Below are positions 34,849 through 43,903 of a DNA stretch of 64,000 nt, piece after piece. This stretch comes from Streptomyces sp. NBC_00654 (GTDB lineage: Bacteria; Actinomycetota; Actinomycetes; Streptomycetales; Streptomycetaceae). Position numbers and translations under genes: made by a program. Under the pieces are notes generated by a model that saw only the letters and a program-made list of their open reading frames with translations, had not been told where the DNA came from and ran no database searches. Position 1 is the stretch's first letter. Each line of letters opens with the position of its first letter. The stretch is taken from positions 992,001 through 1,056,000 of the forward strand of contig NZ_JAPEOB010000003.1 of the NCBI RefSeq assembly GCF_026341775.1, in the 5' to 3' direction.

Positions 34849-35526
34849 ATGCGTGACGCTTACCACGAGGAACTCGATTCCATCGGCGAAGGCCTGGTCG
34901 AGATGGCCCGGCTCGTCGGGTCGGCCATCGGGCGGGCCACCACGTCCATGCTCGACGCCGACCTCAAGCTCGCGGAGAGCGTGATCGCCGCCGACCAGAA
35001 GGTCGACGACCTCCAGCACGACCTGGAGGCACGTGCCATCGCCCTGCTCGCCCGCCAGCAGCCCGTGGCCACGGATCTGCGGATCGTGGTCACCTCGCTG
35101 CGGATGAGCGCGGACCTGGAGCGCTCGGGCGACCTCGCCCAGCATGTCGCCAAGCTGGCCCGGCTGCGCTTCCCGCAGTCCGCGGTACCGCACGACCTGC
35201 ACGCCACGATCCTGGAGATGGGCCAGCTCGCACAGCGGCTGATGGCCAAGGCCGCCGAGGTCATCATCACCAAGGACGTCGACCTGGCGCTCCAGCTGGA
35301 GCAGGACGACGACGAGATGGACCTGCTGCACCGCACCCTGTTCCAGCACCTGATGGACGACCGCTGGAAGCACGGCATCGAGACGGCCGTCGACGTGACC
35401 CTGCTCGGCCGCTACTACGAGCGCTTCGCCGACCACGCGGTGTCGGTCGCCAAGCGCGTCGTCTACCTGGTGACGGGCGAGCACGCGGACGAGATCCAGG
35501 CGGCGGCCCCGGTGGACGGCGTGTAG
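34849..35526 (+). CDS. phoU: PhoU phosphate-signalling protein
   Basis: 225-aa all-helical protein made of two PhoU three-helix units. Repeated acidic metal-binding segments are LARQQPVATDLRIVVTSLRM with DLERSGDLAQHVAKLA, and LLGRYYERFADHAVSVAKRV. It links the Pst importer to PhoR and keeps PhoP inactive when phosphate is plentiful. Start MRDAYHEELDSIGEGLVEM after agactt; the ribosome site is a modest ggag (34837-34840). No pst genes are in this window. Confidence 0.94.
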   Translation: MRDAYHEELDSIGEGLVEMARLVGSAIGRATTSMLDADLKLAESVIAADQKVDDLQHDLEARAIALLARQQPVATDLRIVVTSLRMSADLERSGDLAQHVAKLARLRFPQSAVPHDLHATILEMGQLAQRLMAKAAEVIITKDVDLALQLEQDDDEMDLLHRTLFQHLMDDRWKHGIETAVDVTLLGRYYERFADHAVSVAKRVVYLVTGEHADEIQAAAPVDGV

Positions 35527-35838
35527 GACCTGCGACAGGTGTACGGGAGGGGAGGCGACGGGGTACGGCGGCAGCCGCCCGGCGGGGTGCGGCAGGAGCG
35601 CGCGGCGCGGAGTACCGGGCGCGTACGGCGGGTCGGGGGTAAGCGGGGCGCCTCCGGCGCGCCGTGGTCGCACGTTTGTTCCTGCGCGTATGCGCCGTTG
35701 ATGCGCCTGCCGGGGTGGGCATGCAATGGGGTGGGGGCGGCACGCCATGCCGTACGTCCCCGGCGTGCGCACCTGGCGTACGTCCCCGGCGGCGCTCCTG
35801 GCCGTGTGCCGCCCAGCCGTACGCCCTGAGGAGGAACC
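35527..35838. other. Gap upstream of the Cys-rich small gene
   Basis: 312 bases with no gene of normal codon use. It contains two copies of gcgtacgtccccggcg-like sequence near 35748-35793 (one slightly different) and a short AT-richer patch cacgtttgttcctgcg near 35671. A promoter for the small gene at 35839 is expected here but not identifiable. Confidence 0.35.
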
Positions 35839-35988
35839 ATGGCCGATTCCCCCACGACCGAACCCCAGCAGGAGACACCGACCGATGTGGTGCGCCTGAC
35901 CGTGCTCGGCGCCTGCGGCTGCGGCTCGGGCTGCGGGTGCGGCTGCCAGTCCGGCGGCCCGTGCCAGTGCGGCGGCTGCTCCGGCTGA
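35839..35988 (+). CDS. 49-aa cysteine-rich mini-protein
   Basis: ATG at 35839 with a strong gaggaggaa ribosome site encodes MADSPTTEPQQETPTDVVRL followed by a C-terminal half with eight Cys in 23 residues (pattern CGC, C, CGC, C, CQC, C, rich in Gly). No signal peptide. The charged, Cys-free N-terminus and Cys/Gly-rich C-terminus could be a metallothionein-like metal buffer or, less likely, a leader-core peptide precursor. A strong terminator follows directly, so it is a self-contained unit beside phoU. Length would put it below many gene-calling cut-offs. I know no named family for it. Confidence 0.75.
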   Translation: MADSPTTEPQQETPTDVVRLTVLGACGCGSGCGCGCQSGGPCQCGGCSG

Positions 35989-36003
35989 GCCCGCGCGTCA
36001 ACG

Positions 36004-36040
36004 GGTGCCGCGCGGCGGAACTCTTCCGCCGCGCGGCACC
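36004..36040. terminator. Terminator after the Cys-rich gene
   Basis: Perfect 17-base arms (ggtgccgcgcggcggaa and ttccgccgcgcggcacc) around ctc. Lies between the small gene and the convergent MFS gene. Confidence 0.85.
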
Positions 36041-36075
36041 GCCGCGCGTACGGGGGGACGGTTCAGGGACCGTCC

Positions 36076-37470
36076 TCAGCCCGCCTGCCCGGCCGCCAGA
36101 TCCTTGGCCGTTCCCCCGGCGGGCGCGGCCTCGGCATCCTTACCCCCCGCAGGCACCGGACCCGCAGGCACCGAACCGGCGACCACCACTCCTGCGGGCG
36201 CGGTGCCGGCCGAAGGCTCCCCGGCCGGGACCGGCGCCGGGGGAACGGCGCCCGCCGCCCCCGGAAGGTTCCGCATCAGCAGCCAGTAGCCGAACGCGGC
36301 CACCGTGCCCAGCACCGCGCAGGTTCCCCACAGCCAGGCGGCGCCGTAGCGGTCGATCACGACGCCCGACATCAGTGGGGCGATGAGGGCGGCCACCGCC
36401 CACGACATCGTGTACATGCCCTGGTAGCGGCCGCGCCCCTGAGCCGGTGACAGCTGCACGATCAGGCCGGTCTGGATCGGGGCGTTGACGATTTCGGCGA
36501 GGGTCCAGACGCACACCGTCAGCGCGTACACCCCGACCGACCCGGCGAAGGCGGTCAGCCCGAATCCGTACCCCGCCAGCAGCGCGGAGATGATCAGCAG
36601 GCGGCGCGGGTCGCGGTGCTCGATGAAGCGGGTGACGGGGATCTGGAGCACGACGATCAGCACACCGTTGACGGCGATGGCCGTACCGAAGTCGGAGCTG
36701 GAGAGCCCGTCCGCACCCATCGCCACGGGCAGGCCCACGTACCCCTGCTGGAAGATCAGCGAGACGAGGAACGACAGCCCGACGACACCCATGAACCGCC
36801 CGTCGCGCAGCACGGTCCCGATCCGCACCCCGTCGTCCTTCCCCGGCTTCGCCCCGCCGGCCGCCGGTGCCTGCTCCGGCCGGGATTCCGGCACCTTCAG
36901 GAACACCACGACGGCGCAGAACAGGGTCATCGCGGCCTCGCCGATGAAGCCCGCGAGGTAGCTGTACTCCGCGATGAAGCCGGCCCCGGCGGAGGAGACC
37001 GCGAAGCCGAGGTTGATGGCCCAGTAGTTGAGCGAGAAGGCCCGCACCCGGTCCTCGGGCCGGACGATGTCGGCCATCATCGCCTGCACGGCGGGGCGCG
37101 AGGCGTTGCTCGCCATGCCGACCACGAACGCGACGGCGGCGATCGCGAACGGGTGCTCCATGAATCCGAGCACCGCCACGGACACCGCGGTGGAGGTCTG
37201 GGCGATCAGCATGGTGGGCCGCCGCCCGAGCCGGTCCGTCATCACTCCGGCGCCGAGCGAGGAGACGACCCCGCCGAGCCCGTGCAGCGCGGCGACAAGC
37301 CCGGCGTACGAGGCCGAGTAGCCGCGGTCCATCGTCAGATAGAGCGCCATGAACGTGGCGACGAACGCCCCGAGCCGGTTGACCAGGGTGCTGGTCCACA
37401 GCCACCAGAACTCCCTGGGGAGCCCGGACACGGTCTCGTGTGCGGCTTTTCTGAGACCGGCGACAGACAT
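36076..37470 (-). CDS. MFS drug/metabolite exporter
   Basis: 464-aa, 12-helix major facilitator with the motif GAGVMTDRLGRRPTMLIAQT after helix 2 and the antiporter-like motif in GLVAALHGLGGVVSSLG. Related to the MdtH/YceE proton-driven multidrug group. The C-terminal 60 residues are an Ala/Pro/Gly tail with repeated PAG units, probably disordered in the cytoplasm. ATG at 37470 is chosen because the extra upstream codons are not protein-like. Substrate unknown; no regulator adjacent. Confidence 0.88.
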   Translation of the reverse strand: MSVAGLRKAAHETVSGLPREFWWLWTSTLVNRLGAFVATFMALYLTMDRGYSASYAGLVAALHGLGGVVSSLGAGVMTDRLGRRPTMLIAQTSTAVSVAVLGFMEHPFAIAAVAFVVGMASNASRPAVQAMMADIVRPEDRVRAFSLNYWAINLGFAVSSAGAGFIAEYSYLAGFIGEAAMTLFCAVVVFLKVPESRPEQAPAAGGAKPGKDDGVRIGTVLRDGRFMGVVGLSFLVSLIFQQGYVGLPVAMGADGLSSSDFGTAIAVNGVLIVVLQIPVTRFIEHRDPRRLLIISALLAGYGFGLTAFAGSVGVYALTVCVWTLAEIVNAPIQTGLIVQLSPAQGRGRYQGMYTMSWAVAALIAPLMSGVVIDRYGAAWLWGTCAVLGTVAAFGYWLLMRNLPGAAGAVPPAPVPAGEPSAGTAPAGVVVAGSVPAGPVPAGGKDAEAAPAGGTAKDLAAGQAG

Positions 37471-37723
37471 GCGGGTACCCCCCCCGGGGACGTACGGAAC
37501 AGGGGCCGCCGGTAAGAGTCCCGGAAGCAATCCGAACATTACGAACAGCGGGTTCCCGGTCGCTACTCGATTGACGCCGACCGTCAAACGTCACACCGCC
37601 CGGCCGCCACGTCGGCCACGGCCACCCGGCCCGGCGCCCCGCCCCGCCACCCCGGTCGGCGTCCGTTGTCCGCCCTGTGGCCGGGCGCGCGGAGGCTGAG
37701 GGGGTTCGATTACGCTCGGGCTC

Positions 37724-38485
37724 ATGGCCGACGCACCGTACAAGCTGATCCTCCTCCGCCACGGCGAGAGCGAATGGAACGCGAAGAACCTGTTCACCGG
37801 TTGGGTGGACGTCAACCTCACCGAGAAGGGCGAGAAGGAGGCAGTCCGCGGCGGTGAGCTGCTCAAGGACGCCGGTCTGCTCCCCGATGTCCTGCACACC
37901 TCGCTCCAGCGCCGCGCGATCCGCACCGCCCAGCTGGCCCTGGAGTCGGCGGACCGCCACTGGATCCCGGTCCACCGCTCCTGGCGCCTGAACGAGCGCC
38001 ACTACGGCGCCCTCCAGGGCAAGGACAAGGCGCAGACGCTCGCCGAGTTCGGCGAGGAGCAGTTCATGCTCTGGCGCCGCTCGTACGACACCCCGCCGCC
38101 GGCCCTTGAGGACGGCACCGAGTTCTCGCAGAGCGACGACCCGCGCTACGCGACGATCCCGCCGGAGCTGCGCCCGCGCACCGAGTGCCTCAAGGACGTC
38201 GTCGTCCGCATGCTGCCGTACTGGTACGACGGCATCGTCCCGGACCTGCTCGACGGCAAGACCGTCCTGGTCGCCGCCCACGGCAACAGCCTCCGCGGCC
38301 TGGTCAAGCACCTGGACGGCATCTCCGACGAGGACATCTCGGGCCTCAACATCCCGACCGGCATCCCGCTCGCCTACGAGCTGGACGCCGACTTCCGCCC
38401 GCTGAAGCCGGGCGGCACGTACCTCGACCCGGACGCCGCGAAGGCCGCCATCGAGGCCGTGAAGAACCAGGGCAAGAAGAAGTAG
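37724..38485 (+). CDS. gpmA: 2,3-bisphosphoglycerate-dependent phosphoglycerate mutase
   Basis: 253-aa glycolytic enzyme interconverting 3- and 2-phosphoglycerate. Phospho-His H13 in [20 protein letters not shown], second active-site His H186 in [18 protein letters not shown], and the loop [20 protein letters not shown]. Length and insert after [10 protein letters not shown] are normal for the dPGM family. Single gene with a very strong terminator behind it. Confidence 0.96.
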   Translation: MADAPYKLILLRHGESEWNAKNLFTGWVDVNLTEKGEKEAVRGGELLKDAGLLPDVLHTSLQRRAIRTAQLALESADRHWIPVHRSWRLNERHYGALQGKDKAQTLAEFGEEQFMLWRRSYDTPPPALEDGTEFSQSDDPRYATIPPELRPRTECLKDVVVRMLPYWYDGIVPDLLDGKTVLVAAHGNSLRGLVKHLDGISDEDISGLNIPTGIPLAYELDADFRPLKPGGTYLDPDAAKAAIEAVKNQGKKK

Positions 38486-38496
38486 GGACCGCGATC

Positions 38497-38537
38497 AGGC
38501 CCCTGGTCCCGCACCGCCGGTGCGGGACCAGGGGCCT
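38497..38537 (+). terminator. gpmA terminator
   Basis: Perfect 19-base arms aggcccctggtcccgcacc and ggtgcgggaccaggggcct around gcc, 11 bases after the stop codon. Confidence 0.85.
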
Positions 38538-38547
38538 TCGTGCGTTT

Positions 38548-38587
38548 CGGGCCCGCCTCGGTCCGGGCCCGCCTCGGTCCGGGCCCG
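38548..38587. repeat. 16-bp tandem repeat
   Basis: cgggcccgcctcggtc is present 2.5 times head-to-tail in the gap between gpmA and the next gene. Confidence 0.85.
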
Positions 38588-38678
38588 CGCGGGCGGCGTC
38601 GAACAACCGCGTGGTGAACCGTTGGCCAACGCCGTAGGCTCCCCTTGATCGACCAAGGAATCCCGTGGGGGGACGTTC

Positions 38679-39458
38679 ATGCGCACAACCACTCGTATCG
38701 CCCTGCTCGGCACCACCTTCGCGCTGGTCGCCGGCGCGGTCGGTGCCACCTCCGCCCAGGCGGCGGACGGCGGCAGCGGTGACATCACGATCGACAAGGT
38801 CGTCATCAACGGCGGCAAGCCGGTCGTGGTCGGCACCACCAAGGTGGTGTCCGCCAAGGTCTCGGTGACCGCCTCGGACAATTCGGGCATCGCCAGGACC
38901 ACGTACATCAGCGCCTTCGGCCCGACGCCCAACTACGCCCAGATCTGGGACGACGAGATCACGTGCGTCAAGGCGAGCGCCACCACCTCGACCTGCACGG
39001 GCACGCTGACGTTCGACCCGCAGGCGTCGACCGGGTTCGTCGGCAACAGCGCGGCGGCCACCTGGAAGCTCGGCACGCTGGTCTCCGCCAACGACGCCAA
39101 CTACATCCACCGGGACGCGGCCACCACGTTCAAGGTGCAGCGCAACTCGCGGCTCACCGCGAACGCCTCGCCCGAGCCCGTCAAGAAGGGCAAGACCCTC
39201 ACCGTCACCGGCCTGCTGTCCCGGGCCAACTGGGACACCCACACGTACAGGGGCTACACCAAGCAGAAGGTGACGCTGCAGTACCGCAAGAAGACCTCCA
39301 CCAAGTACACCGACGTCAAGACGGTCACCTCGTCCTCGACGGGCTCCCTCAAGGCGACGGTCACCGCGTCCGCGGACGGCTACTTCCGCTACAAGTTCGC
39401 GGGCACCTCGACCACCCCGGCCGTGACCTCCGCCGGCGACTTCGTGGACGTCAAGTAG
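38679..39458 (+). CDS. Secreted two-domain Ig-like protein of unknown function
   Basis: 259-aa exported protein. The signal MRTTTRIALLGTTFALVAGA is cleaved after AQA. Two beta-rich modules follow: one about residues 35-155 with a probable disulphide (ITCVKASATTSTCTG), and one of bacterial Ig/calcium-binding style about 160-259 (TLTVTGLLSRANWDTHTYRG, KQKVTLQYRKKTSTKYTDVK, YFRYKFAGTSTTPAV). No enzyme motif is seen. Such modules recur in streptomycete surface proteins. RBS region gtggggggacgtt. Confidence 0.85.
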   Translation: MRTTTRIALLGTTFALVAGAVGATSAQAADGGSGDITIDKVVINGGKPVVVGTTKVVSAKVSVTASDNSGIARTTYISAFGPTPNYAQIWDDEITCVKASATTSTCTGTLTFDPQASTGFVGNSAAATWKLGTLVSANDANYIHRDAATTFKVQRNSRLTANASPEPVKKGKTLTVTGLLSRANWDTHTYRGYTKQKVTLQYRKKTSTKYTDVKTVTSSSTGSLKATVTASADGYFRYKFAGTSTTPAVTSAGDFVDVK

Positions 39459-39528
39459 TCACGGGGCAGGGGCCCTTCCTACGGCTTCGCCGCGGCCGGT
39501 CCTCCCGGCCGCGGCGAAGCCGCCCCGT

Positions 39529-39930
39529 CTACCACTCCCGCCACTCGTCCGTGATCTCGTACCGGTCCATCCCGTTGCGTTCGGCCAGTGCCGTCACATC
39601 GACACCGCTCTCCGTGAGGGTCGCGTCGATGTACTCGCAGAGCAGCTCGCGCTCGCCCGTCTCGTAACCCGCTCCGCCGTGGGCCTCGTTGACCGCGTTC
39701 AGAGCGAGGACCACGCGCTCGACCGCGGAGAGAATCTCGTCGTCCGAGGGCGTGCCCAGGGTGCGTATCCCGGCCTCGAAGGAGTCGAGGGTCTCGTCCG
39801 TCGCGGTCACGAGGGATTCGGGGAACAGCTGTGTCGCGAAGGCGTGTTCCGGAGTCAGGGTGCCGGCGGCGAGTCCGGCCGCCTCCTCGGTCAGTTGTCG
39901 GCGCCAGAGGTCGCTCGGTTTCTCAGCCAT
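39529..39930 (-). CDS. Conserved hypothetical acidic protein
   Basis: 133-aa soluble, helix-rich, very acidic protein (MAEKPSDLWRRQLTEEAAGL, AVERVVLALNAVNEAHGG, TGERELLCEYIDATLTESG, ending YEITDEWREW). I recall a streptomycete family with the same VNE-TGERE-YID pattern but no characterised member. The acidic, compact form would suit an immunity or anti-toxin type protein. It converges with the secreted protein and is divergent from the small two-gene module at 40090. Confidence 0.75.
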   Translation of the reverse strand: MAEKPSDLWRRQLTEEAAGLAAGTLTPEHAFATQLFPESLVTATDETLDSFEAGIRTLGTPSDDEILSAVERVVLALNAVNEAHGGAGYETGERELLCEYIDATLTESGVDVTALAERNGMDRYEITDEWREW

Positions 39931-40089
39931 ACCGGAAATGTACGGGCACCCACTGACAGCCGGGCACGTTCCCTCGCCGTTCGACCGGGTGTCACCGCCA
40001 CCCGATAGCGTGTCCCCCACTCCCGCGCTCAGCGAGCGCCGGAGCGGGCCAACCGGGCGTCAAGGGCAAGGAGATCGGGGAGATCAGTC

Positions 40090-40338
40090 ATGGGCGAGTC
40101 CCTGAAGACCTTCGTCGGCGGCACCGAAGTCGAGGTGCCCAACAGCATTCCGGACATCCGGGCCACCCTGCCCGAGGAGAGACGCGAGGAGTTCGACCGC
40201 GCCATCAACGAGGCGGGTGTGCATGAGATCCAGGCCGTGATGCGGCACTGGATGCTGGAGGCCGTGCCCGATCCCGAGGCCGAACGGATTCTGGACCGGC
40301 TGGCGCAGGACGAGGCCGAGAGGCGGAGCGTAGCTTGA
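40090..40338 (+). CDS. Putative antitoxin of a two-gene module
   Basis: 82-aa acidic protein (MGESLKTFVGGTEVEVPNSI, then LPEERREEFDRAINEAGVHE and MLEAVPDPEAERILDRLAQ). N-terminal short beta region and C-terminal helices are typical of small antitoxins that wrap a partner toxin. Its stop overlaps the TTG start of the next gene (TTGA). The pair is assigned to toxin-antitoxin on architecture only. DNA-binding motif not obvious. Confidence 0.55.
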   Translation: MGESLKTFVGGTEVEVPNSIPDIRATLPEERREEFDRAINEAGVHEIQAVMRHWMLEAVPDPEAERILDRLAQDEAERRSVA

Positions 40339-40577
40339 GCTTCCGCATCTCCTATGCACCGCCCGCCGACGACACCCTGGCCAAGATGAGGGACGGCGAG
40401 TCCTTCCGGGACGAGATGGCCCGCACCCTGGGGAGCGATCCGTACGGACACGGGTCGTCCGCCGTCAAGAGCGAGCACGACCGGCGCGAGGCAACGGTCT
40501 TCGGCGCCATCGTCCTCTACTACGTCTCCGGTTCCGTGCTGACCGTCACCGTCGTCCGGCTCGTGCCGCTGCCCTGA
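40335..40577 (+). CDS. Putative RelE/ParE-like toxin
   Basis: 80-aa protein starting at TTG, coupled to the upstream gene. MSFRISYAPPADDTLAKMRD, then GSSAVKSEHDRREATVFGAI and VLYYVSGSVLTVTVVRLVPL. The order, an N-terminal helix with Arg/Lys then three C-terminal beta strands (VLYYVS, LTVTVVRL), matches RelE-fold toxins such as YoeB/ParE. Length is right for that fold. Low sequence identity expected; function would be mRNA cleavage or gyrase poisoning if real. Confidence 0.55.
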   Translation: MSFRISYAPPADDTLAKMRDGESFRDEMARTLGSDPYGHGSSAVKSEHDRREATVFGAIVLYYVSGSVLTVTVVRLVPLP

Positions 40578-40620
40578 ATCGACGTCAGGCCAACGGCACG
40601 GGCGCGCCCTTGGTCCCGGC

Positions 40621-41448
40621 TCAGGAGAGCTTCGCCGCCTGAGCGGTCACGATCGCGGTCGGCAGCTCGAAGCCCTCGGCCCTGCCGCCCGTCGCGGCCA
40701 GGTTGAAGGAGACGAACGTCGCGAACGTGCCCGACCGGCGCATCGCCACCAGCTTGAACGGGACCTGCTTGCCCTCGCTCTCGCTCGTCACCGTCCAGCC
40801 GATGGCCTCGTCCCCGCCGGTCACCTTCTCCTCGGTGAGCCCGGCGACCTTCTGCGTGTCCCCGTCCATCGTGATGCTGAACCCGCCGCCGCACTTGGCC
40901 GCGGACTCGCGCACGGCCGCCAGGGTCTCCGGCGCCCCCTGACCTTCGTACGAGGAGAGGGAGACCAGCGTGGACGTCAGGTCGAAGGCCGCGGCGAACG
41001 CGTCCTCGGCGTCGCCCTCCGGCATCTCGGCGAGGTCTTCCAGCGAGGTGCCCTTGTCCGTCTTCTTGGGCTCGCTGACGGCGGTGCGCTGGGTGCGCGC
41101 GACCGGCTCGCCCTGTTCGACGCCGAGGTAGGCGTGGGCGAAGGGCTCGCACTCCTTCTTGTCGACCGTGACGCTGCCCGCCTTCACCTGGTCGCCGGGG
41201 CCCGCCTGCGCGATCTTGTTGCCCTTGACGTCGCCCTGGACCAGGGACGCCTTCTTCAGTTCCGCGGCGGTCAGGGTCTTCACGGCGGGCTTCCGCCCGG
41301 CGCCGTCCCCGGCCGCGGCACCGCTCGCGCCGCCGCCCTTGCCGTCCGAGCCCGACGCATCGGACGAACCGCCGCATGCCGTGGCCAGCAGGGCAAGGGA
41401 CGCCACGGAAGCGGCGAGGGCGGTACGGCGTACAGCGGTGGCGCGCAT
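40621..41448 (-). CDS. Predicted lipoprotein
   Basis: 275-aa lipoprotein. The signal MRATAVRRTALAASVASLAL ends LLATAC, followed by a Gly/Ser linker and a globular domain starting LTAAELKKASLVQGDVKG, with cysteines in KKECEPFAHAYL and SAAKCGGGFSITM that may pair. It resembles the large actinobacterial family of lipoproteins with a PknH-sensor-like or LpqN-like fold. Ligand unknown. Confidence 0.8.
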   Translation of the reverse strand: MRATAVRRTALAASVASLALLATACGGSSDASGSDGKGGGASGAAAGDGAGRKPAVKTLTAAELKKASLVQGDVKGNKIAQAGPGDQVKAGSVTVDKKECEPFAHAYLGVEQGEPVARTQRTAVSEPKKTDKGTSLEDLAEMPEGDAEDAFAAAFDLTSTLVSLSSYEGQGAPETLAAVRESAAKCGGGFSITMDGDTQKVAGLTEEKVTGGDEAIGWTVTSESEGKQVPFKLVAMRRSGTFATFVSFNLAATGGRAEGFELPTAIVTAQAAKLS

Positions 41449-41790
41449 GGTTCATCTCTCCGTCTCATGGAGCAACGGCACGGCCCCCGTGCGGCAGTTC
41501 GTCACGCCACCGGGACGCACCGTCGCAGTACGCCACAGCCTACGATCGGACACCTGTCCGAACATCGGAATATCCGCCCACCCGGCATGATCGTGATTCT
41601 GCTGTGATCGACTTGTGAAGACGCTGTGGGGACCGCCTGCCACCCGCCCTCCGCCCCGTCCCCTGTTCGCTCCATGATCACCACGACCCTGAGCAGCCTC
41701 CACGCCTGTGGCACGACGGTCATACCTGCGGTGGCGGTGGGCATGACATGGGGCACGGCCAGGAGAATGACCGCCGCTTCGCCGAATTCG
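41449..41790. other. 342-base gap, no gene
   Basis: Open frames exist but use atypical codons. Composition is lower in GC than neighbours near 41520-41620. No palindrome longer than 7 bases or recognisable operator was noticed. It probably holds the lipoprotein promoter and the YbjN gene 3' end. Confidence 0.35.
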
Positions 41791-42303
41791 TCAGGGGGCG
41801 GACGGGCGTTGGATCAGATGGGTGAACGCGTCGAGGTTCCGCGTGGACTCGCCGCGCGACACCCGCCAGGCGTACTCCTTGCGGATCGCACTGGCAAAGC
41901 CCAGTTCCAGAAGTGTGTTGAACGAACCGTCCGCCGCTTCGAGGACGGTGCCCAGCAGCCGGTCCAGCTCCTCCGGTGTGACCACGGAGAGGGGAAGCTT
42001 GCCGACCAGATAGATGTCGCCGAGCGGGTCGATCGCGTAACTCACGCCGAAGAGGCGCAGATTGCGCTCCAGCAGCCAGCGGTGGACGGCCGCGTCGTTC
42101 TCGTCCGGATGCCGGACGACGAACGCGTTGAGGGAGAGGGAGTGCTTCCCGACGAGCAGGGAACAGGTGGTGGACAGCTTGCGGGTGCCGGGCAGTTTCA
42201 CCACGTAGCTGCCGGATCCCGGGCTCTCCCATTCGAGCCCGGCCTCGTTCAGGGTCGCTTCGATGACCTGCGCCGCTGCTGTCTCGTCGGGTACGTCAGC
42301 CAT
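41791..42303 (-). CDS. YbjN-domain protein
   Basis: 170-aa protein of the YbjN/type III-chaperone-like fold: MADVPDETAAAQVIEATLNE, VVKLPGTRKLSTTCSLLVGK, RWLLERNLRLFGVSYAIDPL, GDIYLVGKLPLSVVTPEELD, ending with the LLELGFASAIRKEYAWRVSR helix. Conserved just upstream of mshA in streptomycetes as I recall. Family function is uncertain (a small-protein chaperone or sensory role was proposed for E. coli YbjN). Separated from mshA by a repeat array. Confidence 0.85.
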   Translation of the reverse strand: MADVPDETAAAQVIEATLNEAGLEWESPGSGSYVVKLPGTRKLSTTCSLLVGKHSLSLNAFVVRHPDENDAAVHRWLLERNLRLFGVSYAIDPLGDIYLVGKLPLSVVTPEELDRLLGTVLEAADGSFNTLLELGFASAIRKEYAWRVSRGESTRNLDAFTHLIQRPSAP

Positions 42304-42382
42304 GGGGCGAGCGTACGACAGAGGAGACGGGCGCACGCATCTCGTACGCCGCCGGAGGCAGCCCTCAGCCGGGGAAGGGCTC

Positions 42383-42480
42383 AGGGCCCCGCCGGGGAAG
42401 GTCAGGGCCCCGCCGGGGAAGGTCCGGGCCCCAGCCATGGAAGGTCCGGCCTGGAAGGTCCGTCCCGGCCTGGAAGGTCA
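42383..42480. repeat. 21-bp minisatellite between ybjN-like gene and mshA
   Basis: Two perfect copies of agggccccgccggggaaggt plus c (42383-42403, 42404-42424) followed by three degraded copies sharing ggaaggtc to 42480. Each copy can form a small ggccccgccggggaagg hairpin, so the array could also act as the mshA terminator. Confidence 0.8.
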
Positions 42481-42485
42481 GGCCC

Positions 42486-43838
42486 TCAGCCGTGGTGGGT
42501 CCGGGCCCGGCGACGGTGGTCGCACATCGCGGCCGTGTACACGTCGGCCGTCGCCGAAGCCGCTGTGTCCCAGCCGAACGACTGGGCGTGCGCGGCGGCC
42601 GCCGCACCCATCCGGTCGACCAGTCCGGGCGCGTCCGCGAACCGGCCGATCGCCCGCGCGTACGCCTCCGGATCGTGCCCCGGGATCAGAAAACCGCTGA
42701 CCTCGTCCCGTACCGCCACCGGAAGGCCTCCCACCGCCGCCGCGACGACCGGGGTGCCGGCCGCCTGGGCCTCTATGGCGACCAGCCCGAAGGACTCGCT
42801 GTACGAGGGCATGACCAGCACGGACGCGGCCCGGAACCAGTCGGCGAGCTGGTCCTGCCCGACCGGCGGGTGGAACCGTACGACATCGGCGATGCCCAGG
42901 CGCGCGGCCAGCTTCTGCAGACCTTCCGGCTTGGCGAGCCCGCTGCCGCTGGGACCGCCGACGACGGGCACCACCATCCGGGTACGCAGTGAGGGCTCGC
43001 GGTCCAGGAGCACGGCCACCGCGCGCAGCAGCACGTCGGGGGCCTTGAGCGGCTGGATACGGCCCGCGAAGAGCGGGATCAGGGCGTCCTGCGGCAGACC
43101 GAGGCGGGCACGGGCGGCGGCACGCCCGTCCGCCGGACGGAAGCGCTCCAGATTGACCCCGGGGTGCACGACGGCGACGGCCGCCGGGTCGGCCTCGTAG
43201 AAGCGGACGAGCTCGTCGGCCTCCTCCGCGGTGTTGGCGATCAGCCGGTCGGAGGCGCGGACGATCTGGGTCTCGCCGATGACCCGGGCGGCCGGCTCGG
43301 GGGTGTCCCCCTTGGCGAGCGCGGCGTTCTTGACCTTCGCCATGGTGTGCATGGCGTGGACGAGCGGGACACCCCAGCGCTGGGCGGCGAGCCAGCCGAC
43401 CTGGCCGGAGAGCCAGTAGTGGGAGTGGACGAGGTCGTAGTGGCCGGGGCGCTGACCGGCCCACGCCTGCATCACGCCGTGCGTGAAGGCACAGAGCTGG
43501 GCGGGCAGGTCCTCCTTGGCCAGACCCTCGTACGGCCCCGCGTCGACGTGCCGGACCAGGACACCGGGCGCCAGCTCCACCGCCGGGGGCAGGGAGCCGG
43601 TGGTGGCCCGGGTGAAGATCTCGACCTCGATGTCGATCGCGGCGAGGCGCTTGGCCAGCTCCACGATGTAGACGTTCATCCCGCCCGCGTCGCCGGTACC
43701 CGGCTGGTGGAGCGGGGACGTGTGCACGGAGAGCATCGCGATACGGCGCGGCTTGCGGTGCGATCCGGGGAAGCCTCCGGGGAACCTGATACGCGGCGCC
43801 ACACGGGTGGGGCCGAGCCGAGAGACGTACTGACTCAC
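42486..43838 (-). CDS. mshA: D-inositol-3-phosphate glycosyltransferase (mycothiol synthesis)
   Basis: 450-aa GT4-family glycosyltransferase that joins UDP-GlcNAc to inositol-3-phosphate, the first committed step of mycothiol. Starts at GTG (43838) after aaggagg. Diagnostic N-terminus [20 protein letters not shown], then [49 protein letters not shown] and the nucleotide-binding [20 protein letters not shown]. Mycothiol is the main actinobacterial thiol; the gene is SigR-controlled in S. coelicolor and a SigR-like promoter is present here. Confidence 0.95.
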   Translation of the reverse strand: MSQYVSRLGPTRVAPRIRFPGGFPGSHRKPRRIAMLSVHTSPLHQPGTGDAGGMNVYIVELAKRLAAIDIEVEIFTRATTGSLPPAVELAPGVLVRHVDAGPYEGLAKEDLPAQLCAFTHGVMQAWAGQRPGHYDLVHSHYWLSGQVGWLAAQRWGVPLVHAMHTMAKVKNAALAKGDTPEPAARVIGETQIVRASDRLIANTAEEADELVRFYEADPAAVAVVHPGVNLERFRPADGRAAARARLGLPQDALIPLFAGRIQPLKAPDVLLRAVAVLLDREPSLRTRMVVPVVGGPSGSGLAKPEGLQKLAARLGIADVVRFHPPVGQDQLADWFRAASVLVMPSYSESFGLVAIEAQAAGTPVVAAAVGGLPVAVRDEVSGFLIPGHDPEAYARAIGRFADAPGLVDRMGAAAAAHAQSFGWDTAASATADVYTAAMCDHRRRARTHHG

Positions 43839-43903
43839 GTCGTCCGTTCCTCCTTGCTCAGGGCATGCCTTCGAAGGGGCACGCGGTCCCTCCGAAGGGC
43901 GAG

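Noticed and set aside
41502..41756. 84-codon minus-strand ORF between the lipoprotein and YbjN genes
   Set aside because: Codon use is unlike a gene, no ribosome site, and no recognisable protein pattern.
42383..42480. CRISPR array
   Set aside because: Repeats are directly adjacent, GC-rich and without unique spacers; no cas genes are in the window.
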